Counted from the first letter of the stretch, positions 16,845 through 25,429 are shown. The stretch: 64,000 nucleotides of DNA from an uncultured Methanomassiliicoccales archaeon (GCA_959597175.1 CAUFXM010000006.1:56459-120458), one strand, 5' to 3'. A program made the numbers and translations. The notes: a model not told the origin generated them from the letters alone.

Positions 16845-16953
16845 CCCCACTTAGCTCAGACTGGCCAGAGCGGCTGACTGTAGAGTGTTTTCGGCGAAAA
16901 CCGATACAGCCGCTGAAATCAGCAGGTCCCCTGTTCAAATCAGGGAGTGGGGA
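16845..16953 (+). tRNA. tRNA-Tyr (GUA) with 34-nt intron
   Basis: The acceptor stem CCCCACT/AGTGGGG gives C1-G72, the archaeal tyrosine identity pair. The D-stem is GCTC/GAGC, the anticodon stem GCTGA/TCAGC and the T-stem CCCTG/CAGGG. The anticodon GTA is at 16880-16882, and a canonical 37/38 intron occupies 16884-16917; it can form the paired strands of a bulge-helix-bulge. The mature length is 75 nt. A CCA follows at 16954-16956. The 3' end (from 16936) is repeated at 31550, marking this gene as the integration site of a mobile element. Confidence 0.93.
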
Positions 16954-16957
16954 CCAT
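16936..16957 (+). repeat. attL: left 22-bp direct repeat in tRNA-Tyr 3' end
   Basis: The 22 bases beginning CAAATCAGGG and ending GGGGACCAT are identical to 31550-31571. The repeat covers half of the T-arm, the acceptor 3' strand and CCA, the classic core for integrases that use tRNA genes. Weaker similarity continues for about 20 bases downstream (a TCTCCG-GAA block on both sides). Confidence 0.85.
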
Positions 16958-17097
16958 CCCTTTCCAGTATCTCCGGCGAACCGTCGGTTAAAATTTCTCG
17001 CCCGAATTTGACTTGTACCACTTTGGAGAGCTTCGGCTCTCCATCGCCGGACACCCTTCCGGAGACATGTTGGAGGGTCGGTTGCGATGGCCGTTGG

Positions 17098-18213
17098 GTG
17101 GACCCGAACTGGCTCTACGAGGCGCTGATTACAGGGACAGTCTCCATCCATGACTCATGGTTACAAGGCACGTTCCTGGACTACGTCGAGAAGCAGGTCT
17201 GCAGCGAGTTCTACAACAACGAGACCCATGAGTTCTACTATGCACCCGTCGCCAAGCGCGGGAACATGTACTACGCCGTGAGGAAGGCGGCACTGTGCGA
17301 TGAGATCTTCGAGGCGATGTCCGGCATCATCTTCGACGAACCGGTTCCGGGATTCAGGAACCTCAGATGGACCAGGCTGCTGTTCGTGACGCTCACCTTC
17401 GACCAGAAGCAGTTCACCCCCGAGGAGGCATGGGCCGCTCTGAAATCGACCCGTCCTGAGGACATGGACAACATCTACAACGTGATCAACGGCTTCGCTG
17501 CGAACATCTCCAAGATCTTCGGGACCAACGGGAAGCTCGTCAGCAAGGAGGCCCAGGCCAACGGTTACCCGGCTCCGCATCTCCTGATCGTCCTCGATGA
17601 ACCTGTCCTCGTCCGTAGGAAGAAGGTCAAGGGCGACCTGTCGAAGTGGTACATCGAGGACCCCGAGTTCCTGAAGCGCCTCGGGAAGGACAAGGAGTCC
17701 AGGAAGCTCTCCAGGACCGACCATCAGGCCGCCATAGAGTCGAACCCTGTCTGGAAGTACGGTTTCTTCGACATCGAGGGGGTCGTGTCAAATCAGAAGT
17801 TCGGCGGTCGCAAGAACGTCTGCGCCTACCTGTTCAAGTACATGGCCAAGTGCATCACCAAGGACCACTGCCATTCCACGTCGTCCCTCAGGACGATTGA
17901 TGAGTGCAAAGATCACAACCTTCTGGTGGCCCTGTACACTCACCTATGCAACAAGTGCTTCAGGAACAGGGACATCACATACGGCAAGGGGTTCAAGACC
18001 CGCATCGGACTGCTGAAAGAGCAGCAGGAAGAAGAGGAGAAGGAACCATCCTCGTGGTCCTATATGGGCATGGTGGACGAGTCCATCGTCCTCGAAATCC
18101 TCCGTCTTCGCAGGGAGAGAAAGGAGAACCAGGAGGAAGGATGCGGAGATCCGAACCCGTCACGAGGAGACACCGTCTCTCCAGGGCGTTCCTCGCCGTC
18201 ATCCGTTTCCTGA
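17098..18213 (+). CDS. Putative rolling-circle replication initiator (HUH-type Rep)
   Basis: From the GTG at 17098 the product is 371 residues. Motif 1 is LLFVTLTFDQ (about 94-103). Motif 2 is PAPHLLIVLD (158-167), with only one of the two histidines of a standard HUH site. Motif 3 is AYLFKYMAK (243-251), with the catalytic tyrosine at 244 or 248 and the downstream lysine. This order fits replication initiators of archaeal rolling-circle plasmids and viruses. The start is uncertain: the frame is open back into the tRNA, with TTG codons near 17010-17033 and a TATA-like TTAAAATT near 16987. It is adjacent to attL and upstream of an iteron-like array. No other replication gene is visible in the element. 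Confidence 0.6.
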   Translation: MDPNWLYEALITGTVSIHDSWLQGTFLDYVEKQVCSEFYNNETHEFYYAPVAKRGNMYYAVRKAALCDEIFEAMSGIIFDEPVPGFRNLRWTRLLFVTLTFDQKQFTPEEAWAALKSTRPEDMDNIYNVINGFAANISKIFGTNGKLVSKEAQANGYPAPHLLIVLDEPVLVRRKKVKGDLSKWYIEDPEFLKRLGKDKESRKLSRTDHQAAIESNPVWKYGFFDIEGVVSNQKFGGRKNVCAYLFKYMAKCITKDHCHSTSSLRTIDECKDHNLLVALYTHLCNKCFRNRDITYGKGFKTRIGLLKEQQEEEEKEPSSWSYMGMVDESIVLEILRLRRERKENQEEGCGDPNPSRGDTVSPGRSSPSSVS

Positions 18214-18575
18214 TCGTCTCGGTGATCTCCTTCACCAGAGGAATCATTCTCTTCATCACAGGAATTATCAGATCCGTTCTCCGTTCCATCCGTTCAATCA
18301 TCAGGACACACCGGAAGGAACACAGACAGTTCAGATCAAGTTACAGACTCTACCGCCTCATGGGGCATTCCCGCAGGGCCTCCAAGGCCCTCGCCCGCAT
18401 ACCGTACCCCAACGCCCCCAAGGGCAACAAACCACACTCTCCCTTCTCCGGCATCCCTCCTCGGCAGCGCCGAGGCCTTCGTACCGCGTCCTTATCCCAA
18501 GTCATCGCGTCAGCGATGACCCGTCGGGCGGGCTGCGCCCCCGTCTGCCGCACGGCAGGGGGCGCGACCGTCTGA
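18141..18575 (+). CDS. Small basic membrane protein of the element
   Basis: The ATG at 18141 directly follows AGGAGGAAGG, a strong ribosome binding site, and the frame overlaps the end of rep by 73 bases. The 144-residue product has one long hydrophobic region at about 16-46 (AFLAVIRFLIVSVISFTRGI onward), followed by a very basic tail (RSIIRTHRKEHRQFRSSYRL). I recognise no family. Small membrane proteins next to rep are common in archaeal plasmids and viruses. The last 40 residues fall in a region rich in small inverted repeats and may be a chance extension. Confidence 0.5.
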   Translation: MRRSEPVTRRHRLSRAFLAVIRFLIVSVISFTRGIILFITGIIRSVLRSIRSIIRTHRKEHRQFRSSYRLYRLMGHSRRASKALARIPYPNAPKGNKPHSPFSGIPPRQRRGLRTASLSQVIASAMTRRAGCAPVCRTAGGATV

Positions 18576-18619
18576 CATGGAGCCGCGCAGCGGCGACAGA
18601 CCCGAGCGCAGCGAGGGTC
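18545..18619 (+). repeat. Cluster of short inverted repeats near the putative origin
   Basis: Three small palindromes occur in 75 bases: CTGCCG/CGGCAG at 18545-18558, GCCGC/GCGGC at 18582-18594 and GACCC/GGGTC at 18599-18619. They lie between rep and the tandem array at 18622. Rolling-circle double-strand origins typically pair hairpins with Rep-binding direct repeats, so this is an origin candidate; no nick site is assigned. Confidence 0.4.
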
Positions 18620-18621
18620 AG

Positions 18622-18670
18622 ACTTGATAGAGAATACTTGATAGAGAATACTTGATAGAGAATACTTGAG
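18622..18670 (+). repeat. Iteron-like 14-bp tandem repeat, 3.5 copies
   Basis: ACTTGATAGAGAAT is repeated perfectly at 18622, 18636 and 18650, followed by a partial ACTTGAG. The array lies between the Rep/small membrane protein genes and the winged-helix regulator, directly after GC-rich hairpins and before an AT-rich stretch. It may be the Rep-binding site of a replication origin or an operator of the regulator gene. Confidence 0.75.
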
Positions 18671-18758
18671 TTAAAACTCGTTTAATGATTTTGATTACAT
18701 TCATGTTTCCTTCGAAATCACCCGAATAATCTTATCGACTCCACTCCATCCCCCATTG

Positions 18759-19316
18759 ATGGATCAATCGGAACCTGCTGATGAGTTCAACCGCAATATC
18801 GTAGATTGTTTATCTGATCCTTACAGATGCCAGCTGTTCATTGAGATTCTCCGTGGCACATGCTCCAAAGCCAGTGAGCTTCACAGCAGATGCCCGAACA
18901 TCCCCCGCGCCACTATGTATCGTCACCTCAAACGCCTCACCGATGATGGGCTGATCGAGGTCGTTGACGAGGTGAAGAAACGTGGTACCGTGGAACGCAC
19001 CTATGCTCCGGTGAAAAGAATGTTCGACAACATGGAATCCGTCATCCGGTCGAACCCCTCCGAGATGTACTTCTCCATGTTCATGCAGTACGTTCTGAGT
19101 TTCGTACAACAGTTCCGCGAGTTCTGCGACGATCCCGACGCCGACCTCACCCATGATGCGGGATTCTCCATGAGCCCTGTTCTTGCAACCAACGAGGAGA
19201 TTAATGGCGCCCTAAGGGAGATTGCGAACATAATCGGGAGGCTCAGAGAGAACGAACCTGCCGAGGGTCGCAGGTTCCACACGATCGGCCTTATCCTCTC
19301 CCCTCCTCATTCGTGA
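18759..19316 (+). CDS. Winged-helix transcriptional regulator
   Basis: The 185-residue protein has an N-terminal winged helix: DPYRCQLFIEILRGTCSKAS (about 20-39), recognition helix IPRATMYRHLKRLTDDGL, then the wing IEVVDEVKKRGTVERTYAP. The C-terminal half is helical and probably dimerises or senses a ligand. The DNA-binding half resembles ArsR/PadR-like regulators, but I cannot name a subfamily. It is 77 bases upstream of an ABC-2 transporter on the same strand with a TATA-like sequence between, so it probably controls that transporter and itself. Confidence 0.7.
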   Translation: MDQSEPADEFNRNIVDCLSDPYRCQLFIEILRGTCSKASELHSRCPNIPRATMYRHLKRLTDDGLIEVVDEVKKRGTVERTYAPVKRMFDNMESVIRSNPSEMYFSMFMQYVLSFVQQFREFCDDPDADLTHDAGFSMSPVLATNEEINGALREIANIIGRLRENEPAEGRRFHTIGLILSPPHS

Positions 19317-19393
19317 CACCTCGCTATTAGATGATTAGTATCAATCTTGGATTAACACTTAATAAATACAGAAGCGAGATACCATGGTAACCG

Positions 19394-20143
19394 ATGACCA
19401 TGGGTGGGAATCGGAACAACGAGAGCATACTCAGCATAGAGAATCTGTCCAAAACCTACGGCGGGGACAAGAAGGCGGTGTCGAACCTTTCTCTGAATGT
19501 TCGTTCCGGAGAGATTCACGCGTTCATAGGACGCAACGGGGCCGGGAAGACCACGACACTGCGTGCAGTGGTCGGACTGATGGATTTTGATGAGGGCGAG
19601 ATCACGATCGACGGGCACTCCATCAGGAACGAGCCTGTTCAATGCAAGAAGGTTCTGGCATACATACCTGACAACCCCGACCTCTACGACTACATCTCCG
19701 GAATCCAGTACCTTGATTTCGTATGCGACATATACGGCGTCTCCGAAACGGATCGCCGCGAGAGGATCGACAGGCTATCATCCGTCTTCGGTCTCCAGGA
19801 CGACCTTGGCAACCTCATCGGTTCGTACAGCCACGGAATGAAACAGAAACTGGCCATCATCGGCGCCCTGTCGCACGACCCGAAGCTCCTGATCCTCGAT
19901 GAGCCGTTCGTAGGTCTCGATCCGGAGTCGACCCATTCCCTGAAAATGATGATGCGCGAGATGTGCGACTCGGGATGCGCCGTGTTCTTCTCGACCCACG
20001 TCCTGGACGTGGCCGAGAGGCTCTGCGACACCGTATCCGTGATCAAGTCGGGCAGGCTCGTGGCATCCGGCGGCATGGATGAGGTCCGTGGCGACAGCAC
20101 TCTTGAGGATGCGTTCCTGGAGCTGATGGCCGATGGGCAATGA
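19394..20143 (+). CDS. ABC-2 type transporter ATP-binding protein
   Basis: The 249-residue ATPase has Walker A GRNGAGKTTT, signature YSHGMKQKL, Walker B LLILDEPFVGLDPE and H-loop STHVLD. It is typical of ATPases serving drug, antibiotic-peptide or lipid ABC-2 exporters. ATG codons at 19394 and 19400 are possible starts. Its 3' end overlaps the permease gene by 11 bases. A TATA-like CTTAATAAATA at about 19357-19367 precedes it. Together with the upstream winged-helix gene it forms a self-contained regulator-exporter cassette inside the integrated element. Confidence 0.85.
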   Translation: MTMGGNRNNESILSIENLSKTYGGDKKAVSNLSLNVRSGEIHAFIGRNGAGKTTTLRAVVGLMDFDEGEITIDGHSIRNEPVQCKKVLAYIPDNPDLYDYISGIQYLDFVCDIYGVSETDRRERIDRLSSVFGLQDDLGNLIGSYSHGMKQKLAIIGALSHDPKLLILDEPFVGLDPESTHSLKMMMREMCDSGCAVFFSTHVLDVAERLCDTVSVIKSGRLVASGGMDEVRGDSTLEDAFLELMADGQ

Positions 20144-21677
20144 CATCGCAGCCCTCATGAAGATACAGCTGTGCGAGGAGCTGCGCCTCGGAGCAGTGTT
20201 CCACAGGCAGAGCAGCAATCGCGATGCTCTGACTTACTTCGCATCGGTGGCCCTTGTCGCTGCGTTGTTCGGATTCCTCCAATACATGTTCATGGACACC
20301 CTGGCCCAGATGGGTCTTGCCGATCAGATTCCTCTGATTGCCGCCTTCATCTCTGTCACTGCCTCCCTAGGATTCTCCTTCTTCAGGGGAACCCATGCGT
20401 TCGTGTTCGATGACTACGACTTCGTGATGTCCATGCCGGTCAGTTCGACCCATGTCGCTCTGTCCCGCTTCCTGTCTGTATACCTGGTGTCTGCGACTAT
20501 CGGACTGTACCTGTCACTTATCGGAGCTCTGGCGATGTCCGGTCACTATTCCATGGGCTCCGTGTTCGCATTCGTAGCCGCCACACTCCTCGGTTCACTC
20601 ATACCTGCATCCATCGGAGCCACCCTGGGCACCATCGTCAGCAGGGTCGGTTCGACATCATCTCACAAGGGTGCGACCTCGATCGTCGCACTGGTGGCCA
20701 TCGTAGCCGTCCTGGCCGTGCTGATGAACTGGATGTCCGGAGAGGTCGGAGGATCCGACATGATCGCATCCCTTGGAGATGTTGTGCCCGCATCCTGTCC
20801 TCCGGCCGCATGGATCGCTGGATGGGCTGCTTGGGATATCCCGTGCATCATCCTGCTGATCGTCGCATCGCTCGCATCGGCAACGGCCGTGGTACTGGTC
20901 GCATCGAGATGTCTGATGAGCCTCAACTCGAGGAATGCCTCCACCGCCCGCAAGGCCTCCGCGGCCGAAGCCCGTGCCAGCGGACGCTTGTTCTCCCTGT
21001 ACAGAAGAGACGTCAGGAGATACGTATCCAGCAGAATCTACATCACCAACACGGCCGTCGGGATGCTTCTCCTGGTTGTGCTGTCGTACATGATCGCCTT
21101 CACCGACGACGGTCTTGACTCCTCTGAGCTCGGACAGCTCATGCCGCTGTTGACGACGTCCATGCCGTTGTTCGTCTCGTTCTTCGTCGCACTCTCATGC
21201 ACGACGTCCGTGTCTCTTTCGATGGAGGGTGATACTCGCTGGATCCTGGGTTCGTCGCCTCTGAGGCCATGGGACATCTTCCTTTCGAAGATTCTGGTCA
21301 ACATCACGATCGTCATCCCTCTGGAACTCGTGAGCATAGCGATGCTTGCCACCGGCCTAGGGATCTCGGGTGTGGATCTCGTCCTGCTCGTCGTGGTTCC
21401 CACCTCATACGCCCTGTTCACCCCTGCTCTGGGGATGGTCATGAACATACGTTATCCGAGGTACTACTGGAGCAGTGAGTACTATGCGGTGAAGGGTGGA
21501 TCCGTGTCCATGCTGGGGTCTATGGGGATAGGTCTGGCGTCGGTGATAGTCCCATTGGTAGTATCCGGCATGAGTCCGGTGCCCGATCTCACAATGGGCG
21601 TGACAGCGACAATCATACTGATTCTGGCAGCCGTCCTGTACCTTCATCTGAGAGGAACAAGACTGTACTTCTACTGA
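20133..21677 (+). CDS. ABC-2 type transporter permease
   Basis: The 514-residue integral membrane protein has about twelve hydrophobic segments in two halves separated by a charged loop near residue 270-300 (ARKASAAEARASGRLF, then SLYRRDVRRYV), the layout of large ABC-2 permeases with a duplicated bundle. It is translationally coupled to the ATPase. The protein appears complete at its C-terminus (LYLHLRGTRLYFY). Directly after its stop codon the sequence changes to the interior of a YcaO gene, so the end of this cassette marks a recombination junction. Confidence 0.8.
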   Translation: MGNDIAALMKIQLCEELRLGAVFHRQSSNRDALTYFASVALVAALFGFLQYMFMDTLAQMGLADQIPLIAAFISVTASLGFSFFRGTHAFVFDDYDFVMSMPVSSTHVALSRFLSVYLVSATIGLYLSLIGALAMSGHYSMGSVFAFVAATLLGSLIPASIGATLGTIVSRVGSTSSHKGATSIVALVAIVAVLAVLMNWMSGEVGGSDMIASLGDVVPASCPPAAWIAGWAAWDIPCIILLIVASLASATAVVLVASRCLMSLNSRNASTARKASAAEARASGRLFSLYRRDVRRYVSSRIYITNTAVGMLLLVVLSYMIAFTDDGLDSSELGQLMPLLTTSMPLFVSFFVALSCTTSVSLSMEGDTRWILGSSPLRPWDIFLSKILVNITIVIPLELVSIAMLATGLGISGVDLVLLVVVPTSYALFTPALGMVMNIRYPRYYWSSEYYAVKGGSVSMLGSMGIGLASVIVPLVVSGMSPVPDLTMGVTATIILILAAVLYLHLRGTRLYFY

Positions 21678-22642
21678 GGGAGTCGCTGGAGCGCTACAGC
21701 GCCGAGCAGAGGGAGGAGGACGAGGTCGTCTACGGCACCTACGAGCAGGCCTGCGACGTCATGATGACCGTCGACCCCAAGGACCTCATCCTCCCCATCC
21801 CGGTGCTGGACAGGTACTTGAACGAGACCATCGCCTGGACGCAGGGATGGGAGATGTTCCGCGGATGCCCCGTGTGGGTTCCCGCCTGCGCGGTGTACTA
21901 CCCATACTACCCGGACGGCGACTACCAGCTCTTCAGGTTCCACACCAACGGGATAGCCTCCGGCAACACCATGGAGGAGGCCATCCTCCACGGACTCTTC
22001 GAGGACATCGAGAGGGACGCGTGGTCGATCGCGGAGTACCGCGACATGACCAACGCGGACATCGTCCTGGAGGATCCGGACTCCGTCCCCGCCCGGCTAA
22101 TCGCCAAGTTCGCGGACAGGGGCATCGACATCCACCTGAAGGACCTGACAAGCGACATCGGCATCCCAACCATCGGAGCGGCGGCCGACGACACCGTGAC
22201 GAAGGATCCAGAGATGCTCACCATAGGCGTGGGGACGCATCTGAACCCGGAGATCGCCGCGATCAGGGCGATAACCGAGGTCGCGCAGAGCAGGGCGACG
22301 CACAGGCACGGGGCGAAGATCAACGCCCAGCTCCAGAAGGTCACCCAGGACATGGGATACGAGAGGATCAAGCAGGTCAACCGCATGTGGTTCGGTCGCA
22401 GCCCCAGGACAGTCAAGCTGGAGGACATGGAGGACCGCTCCACACCGTACGTCCTCGATGACATCGAGGTCGTCCTCGGCAGCCTCATGGAGGCCGGGTT
22501 CCAGAGCGTGGTCGCGGTCGACCTGACCCGCCCGGAGCTCAACGTCCCCGTCGTGAGGATGATCGTCCCCGGACTCGAGGTCAGCACCATGGACCCCGAG
22601 AGGGAGGGTGGGAGGCTCAGGGGCATGTGGCCCCCGAGCTGA
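21678..22642 (+). pseudogene. YcaO-domain protein, 5'-truncated
   Basis: The frame enters at ESLERYSAEQREED without a start codon and runs 320 codons to the stop. ESLERYSAE is the first ATP-site motif of YcaO enzymes (usually around residue 80-120), followed by NGIASGNTMEEAILHGLFEDIERD and the conserved IGVGTHLNPEIAAIRAITEVAQSRATHRHG. YcaO proteins activate amide backbones with ATP to make thioamides or azolines; in methanogens one acts on McrA. The N-terminal third is missing and the junction is 3 bases from the permease stop. An internal ATG at 21761 would give a 293-residue product without part of the active site, so I call it a remnant. Confidence 0.8.
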
Positions 22643-22651
22643 AAGGTGCGT

Positions 22652-24001
22652 TCAGATCCCCATGCGCTTCCTGACCCCGGGATCCAGGGTGAGGAACAGG
22701 ATGAAGAGTCCCGCGAGGATCCTGACGACATTCATCAGCATGTAGACGCTGGGGTTCTCCATGCCGCGGACCAGGTTGTAGATGGCCCACAGGACCACCA
22801 GGAGGCTTCCGACCATCATCAGCACCCAGACGATCTTGTCCGCGATGGGCGGAGTCTTGTCGCGCTCCATGTACTCCCCGTACAGGTAGACGAACGCGGC
22901 CACCATGAACCAGATGACGGTGTAGACGCTGGCCTCGTAGACCATGCCCAGCAGGAGGTTCAGCATCATGCCCATGCCCAGTGTCATGATGACCCTGGAC
23001 ATCACGTCGACCTTCTCGACGATCTTGCCCTCGTAGAGCCCCTTGGCGAACCTCACTACGAGGATGCCCAGGACGATCACGCCGAGATCGGAGATCGCCT
23101 CCGAGAGTATGAAGTCGGCATCCCCTATGCGGGACAGGATGTAGTACAGTCCCAGCAGCACGAGGATTCCTCCCACGAGGAAGGCTGCGATCGTCATGTT
23201 CTTCCTGTCGGTGAAGAACGCGGTCAGCTTGGACAGTATGTCATCGGACGGCTGCTCGGGTTCGGGCTCCGACACGACCCTCGGGGACGGGTCGCGGAAT
23301 ATCAGGAGAGACATCGTGTAGTTCTCCTCTGGCCTGGTCCTCAGGGAGTCCATGAACCCGATGAAGGCTATCAGGAGTCCGGACACCAGCAGGGCGTACG
23401 CGCCGGACCCGGTCTCGAACAATTGCAACTCGAAGAATCCGGGATAGTACACCCTCCCGCTCCATGTCAGCAGGAGGACTGCGAGGACCACCAAGACCAA
23501 GCCCAGGACCATGACGAGGTACTTCCCGATGATCCCGTCCTGAGGGACGTTCAGCTTCGAGGTGTACCTGCTTATCTGTTCTATGCGCATCCTCGGCAGG
23601 AGCACGAGGACGGCCACTATCAGCAGGACGATCAGGGCCACGGTCGGAACATACCTGATTATCCCTGCCCCGTCGATCGTCAGGGTGGCCGAGAAGTAGT
23701 CCTCGGAGTCCACCAGCAGTTCGTATCCGTTCAGATGGCCTCTCCCGTATTCGGGAAGGTCTCTCATCAGCGGCATCCCGTACGAAGCGTATCCCAGTAC
23801 GACCGCGAATATCAGCAGCCATACCGACATCGAGTACGGACCGATCTTGGTATGGAACATATCACCCAGCGTGTTCAAGCCGGATTTCTGGGAGCCTGTG
23901 GCCGTAGCAGGCGTCTGCCCGGCCTCTGAATCCGTCGTCCCCTGCTCAACCTGGACCGGCTCCGCAGTCGTGTTGATCGTGTCATCATCATCCTCAGCCA
24001 T
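22652..24001 (-). CDS. Polytopic membrane protein of unknown function
   Basis: Starting at ATG 24001 (GGAGG upstream) the product is 449 residues. An acidic hydrophilic N-terminus of about 55 residues (MAEDDDDTINTTAEPV) is followed by about ten hydrophobic helices in two sets, separated by a polar loop near residue 225-255 (EPEPEQPSDDILSKL). I recognise no family. It converges on the YcaO fragment with 9 bases between the stops, and its base composition resembles the host chromosome. A TATA-like sequence near 24107-24120 could be its promoter. Confidence 0.65.
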   Translation of the reverse strand: MAEDDDDTINTTAEPVQVEQGTTDSEAGQTPATATGSQKSGLNTLGDMFHTKIGPYSMSVWLLIFAVVLGYASYGMPLMRDLPEYGRGHLNGYELLVDSEDYFSATLTIDGAGIIRYVPTVALIVLLIVAVLVLLPRMRIEQISRYTSKLNVPQDGIIGKYLVMVLGLVLVVLAVLLLTWSGRVYYPGFFELQLFETGSGAYALLVSGLLIAFIGFMDSLRTRPEENYTMSLLIFRDPSPRVVSEPEPEQPSDDILSKLTAFFTDRKNMTIAAFLVGGILVLLGLYYILSRIGDADFILSEAISDLGVIVLGILVVRFAKGLYEGKIVEKVDVMSRVIMTLGMGMMLNLLLGMVYEASVYTVIWFMVAAFVYLYGEYMERDKTPPIADKIVWVLMMVGSLLVVLWAIYNLVRGMENPSVYMLMNVVRILAGLFILFLTLDPGVRKRMGI

Positions 24002-24244
24002 ATGCGTGTCCTCCTCGGAGACTTCTGCTCCGGGCCCATCCGTCCGCATTGTGCGGGCTCCTGAGATCCGGCCTGCGAAAGGAACGGCATGGTAATCACC
24101 GGGGTTTAGACATTAATAGATATCCAGCGCCGATGAAATCATCTTAATCTGATCCGGCCGAATGGTCGGACCTATTTCCTTCCCGACTCTGACTTTTTGG
24201 TATACCGTTCTTTTTATATATCATACTGCCATATATGGGCAGGT

Positions 24245-24287
24245 GGATTTGGATATATATCATTAAAAATGATTATAATCCAAATCC
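24245..24287. repeat. 43-base AT-rich palindrome
   Basis: Perfect 10-base arms GGATTTGGAT (24245-24254) and ATCCAAATCC (24278-24287) flank inner arms that pair imperfectly (ATATATCATT with AATGATTATA around AAA). It may be an IS end, a terminator or a protein-binding site upstream of the transposase. Confidence 0.7.
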
Positions 24288-24352
24288 AAAAGACGAAGAA
24301 AGAAGACGACACGAGAATCCGAGTCCACCGATGCCGAAGAGGCGAGAAGAAA

Positions 24353-24380
24353 GGTAACTCCCCCCCCCCCGAAAGTTACC
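24353..24380. repeat. 7-bp inverted repeat around a C11 tract
   Basis: GGTAACT at 24353-24359 and AGTTACC at 24374-24380 are exact inverted copies around eleven Cs and GAA. It lies 34 bases before the transposase ATG. The long C tract could be a slippage-prone spot or an assembly weak point. Confidence 0.65.
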
Positions 24381-24413
24381 AGCCAACGGGAGAGGCCATC
24401 CGGAGTGTGTCGG

Positions 24414-25418
24414 ATGACAGAGAGGAAGAGTGGCAAGGGAACTGATAAAGTCGACGGAAGAACGCTCAGAAGAGGAAAGAGAGGCAGATACCATCGCAGC
24501 CAGATCGAAGGCAACGACAGGCTGCTCCGGTACGTGCAGCTTCTGATGGCGATCATGGAGCATCTGGAGGTGCCGGTCTACCGGCACCGGAAGAGCAACC
24601 ATGTGTACAGCTACCGCGCCAAGATCGTGATACTAGTCCTAAGGGAGAAGCTGAAGCTCTCCTACGAGCAGTTCTGCATCGATGCACCCAGCTATCCCCA
24701 TCTCCTATCGGAGATGGGGGTGTCCTTCGTCCCCCACAGGACCACGCTCATCAGGTTCGCGAGCATCGTCGACGAGCAGGACCTTCACAACGTGATCGCC
24801 GCGTTCAGGCATTTCTGTCATAACGAGCGTGTTCTTGCCATCGACGGCACGGGATTCAGCAACTTCCTGCGCTCGGCGCATTTCGCCAAGCGCTGCAAGG
24901 AGTTCGGGATCAAGACCGAGCCCAGGCCCTTCACGAAGCTGTCCGTAGCCGTGGACACGGAGACGCACCTCGTCGTCTCGGCGAGGGCGTCTCCGAACAA
25001 GAAGCACGACAGCAGGTTCGTCCCGGAGCATGTCCGGGACCTCACAGGGATGAGGATATCCCACATAGCCATGGACAGGGGGTACGACGGCGAGCCTCTG
25101 CACAGATACGTCAGGCGCAACCTTGGTTGTGTGACCGTGATCCCGTGCAGGGAGAGCCGCGGGAACCGCGGCTACTCCACGCACGGGGTCATCCGCAATC
25201 ATATGAAGAAGACCCTGAAGGAGGACGGGGAGCTCAAAAAGGTCTACGGCCAGCGTTCGCAGGTCGAGACAGGCAACTTCATGATCAAGACCCACACAGG
25301 CTCGCACATCCTTTCACGGCTGGAACAATCCAAGGTGACACAGGCCCTCTGCAAGGTTATCGCGCACAACTGCAAGATCGTTGCCGATAAGGACTGGTCT
25401 TGGAATCCAGCACTATGA
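24414..25418 (+). CDS. IS transposase, DDE type (IS4/IS5 superfamily-like)
   Basis: The 334-residue product has a helical N-terminal region (about 20-125) and an RNase-H-like DDE core: VLAIDGTGFSNF (first Asp, about residue 146), AMDRGYDGEPL (second Asp, about 226) and the late glutamate in YGQRSQVETGNFMIK. This order fits DDE_Tnp_1 enzymes of IS4/IS5-type elements; I am not sure of the exact family. Start is the ATG at 24414 (GTG 24405 is alternative). The frame appears complete, but its end abuts a fragment of an unrelated ISL3-type transposase, so the right end of the IS is unclear. Confidence 0.75.
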   Translation: MTERKSGKGTDKVDGRTLRRGKRGRYHRSQIEGNDRLLRYVQLLMAIMEHLEVPVYRHRKSNHVYSYRAKIVILVLREKLKLSYEQFCIDAPSYPHLLSEMGVSFVPHRTTLIRFASIVDEQDLHNVIAAFRHFCHNERVLAIDGTGFSNFLRSAHFAKRCKEFGIKTEPRPFTKLSVAVDTETHLVVSARASPNKKHDSRFVPEHVRDLTGMRISHIAMDRGYDGEPLHRYVRRNLGCVTVIPCRESRGNRGYSTHGVIRNHMKKTLKEDGELKKVYGQRSQVETGNFMIKTHTGSHILSRLEQSKVTQALCKVIAHNCKIVADKDWSWNPAL

Positions 25419-25429
25419 TTTCATCGGGG

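Larger units (their letters stand above)
24050..24413. other. Intergenic AT-rich stretch with two inverted repeats
   Basis: No gene is supported here. It contains the likely promoter of the leftward membrane protein gene, an imperfect 43-base palindrome (24245-24287), an inverted repeat around an 11-C run (24353-24380), and presumably the left end of the transposase unit that starts at 24414. I could not identify paired terminal inverted repeats for the IS. Confidence 0.5.

Noticed and set aside
16885..17097. Rep starting inside the tRNA gene
   Set aside because: The frame is open there by chance across the intron and T-arm; the encoded residues have no Rep features.
18622..18670. CRISPR array
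   Set aside because: Direct 14-bp tandem repeats with no spacers and no cas genes in the window.
22646..23929. Plus-strand 427-codon frame opposite the membrane protein at 22652-24001
   Set aside because: His/Asp/Gln-rich antisense shadow; the minus-strand frame has membrane helices and a good start signal.
24197..24445. 82-codon frame upstream of the transposase
   Set aside because: It crosses the palindrome and the C11 tract, has no conserved motif and overlaps the transposase start in another frame.
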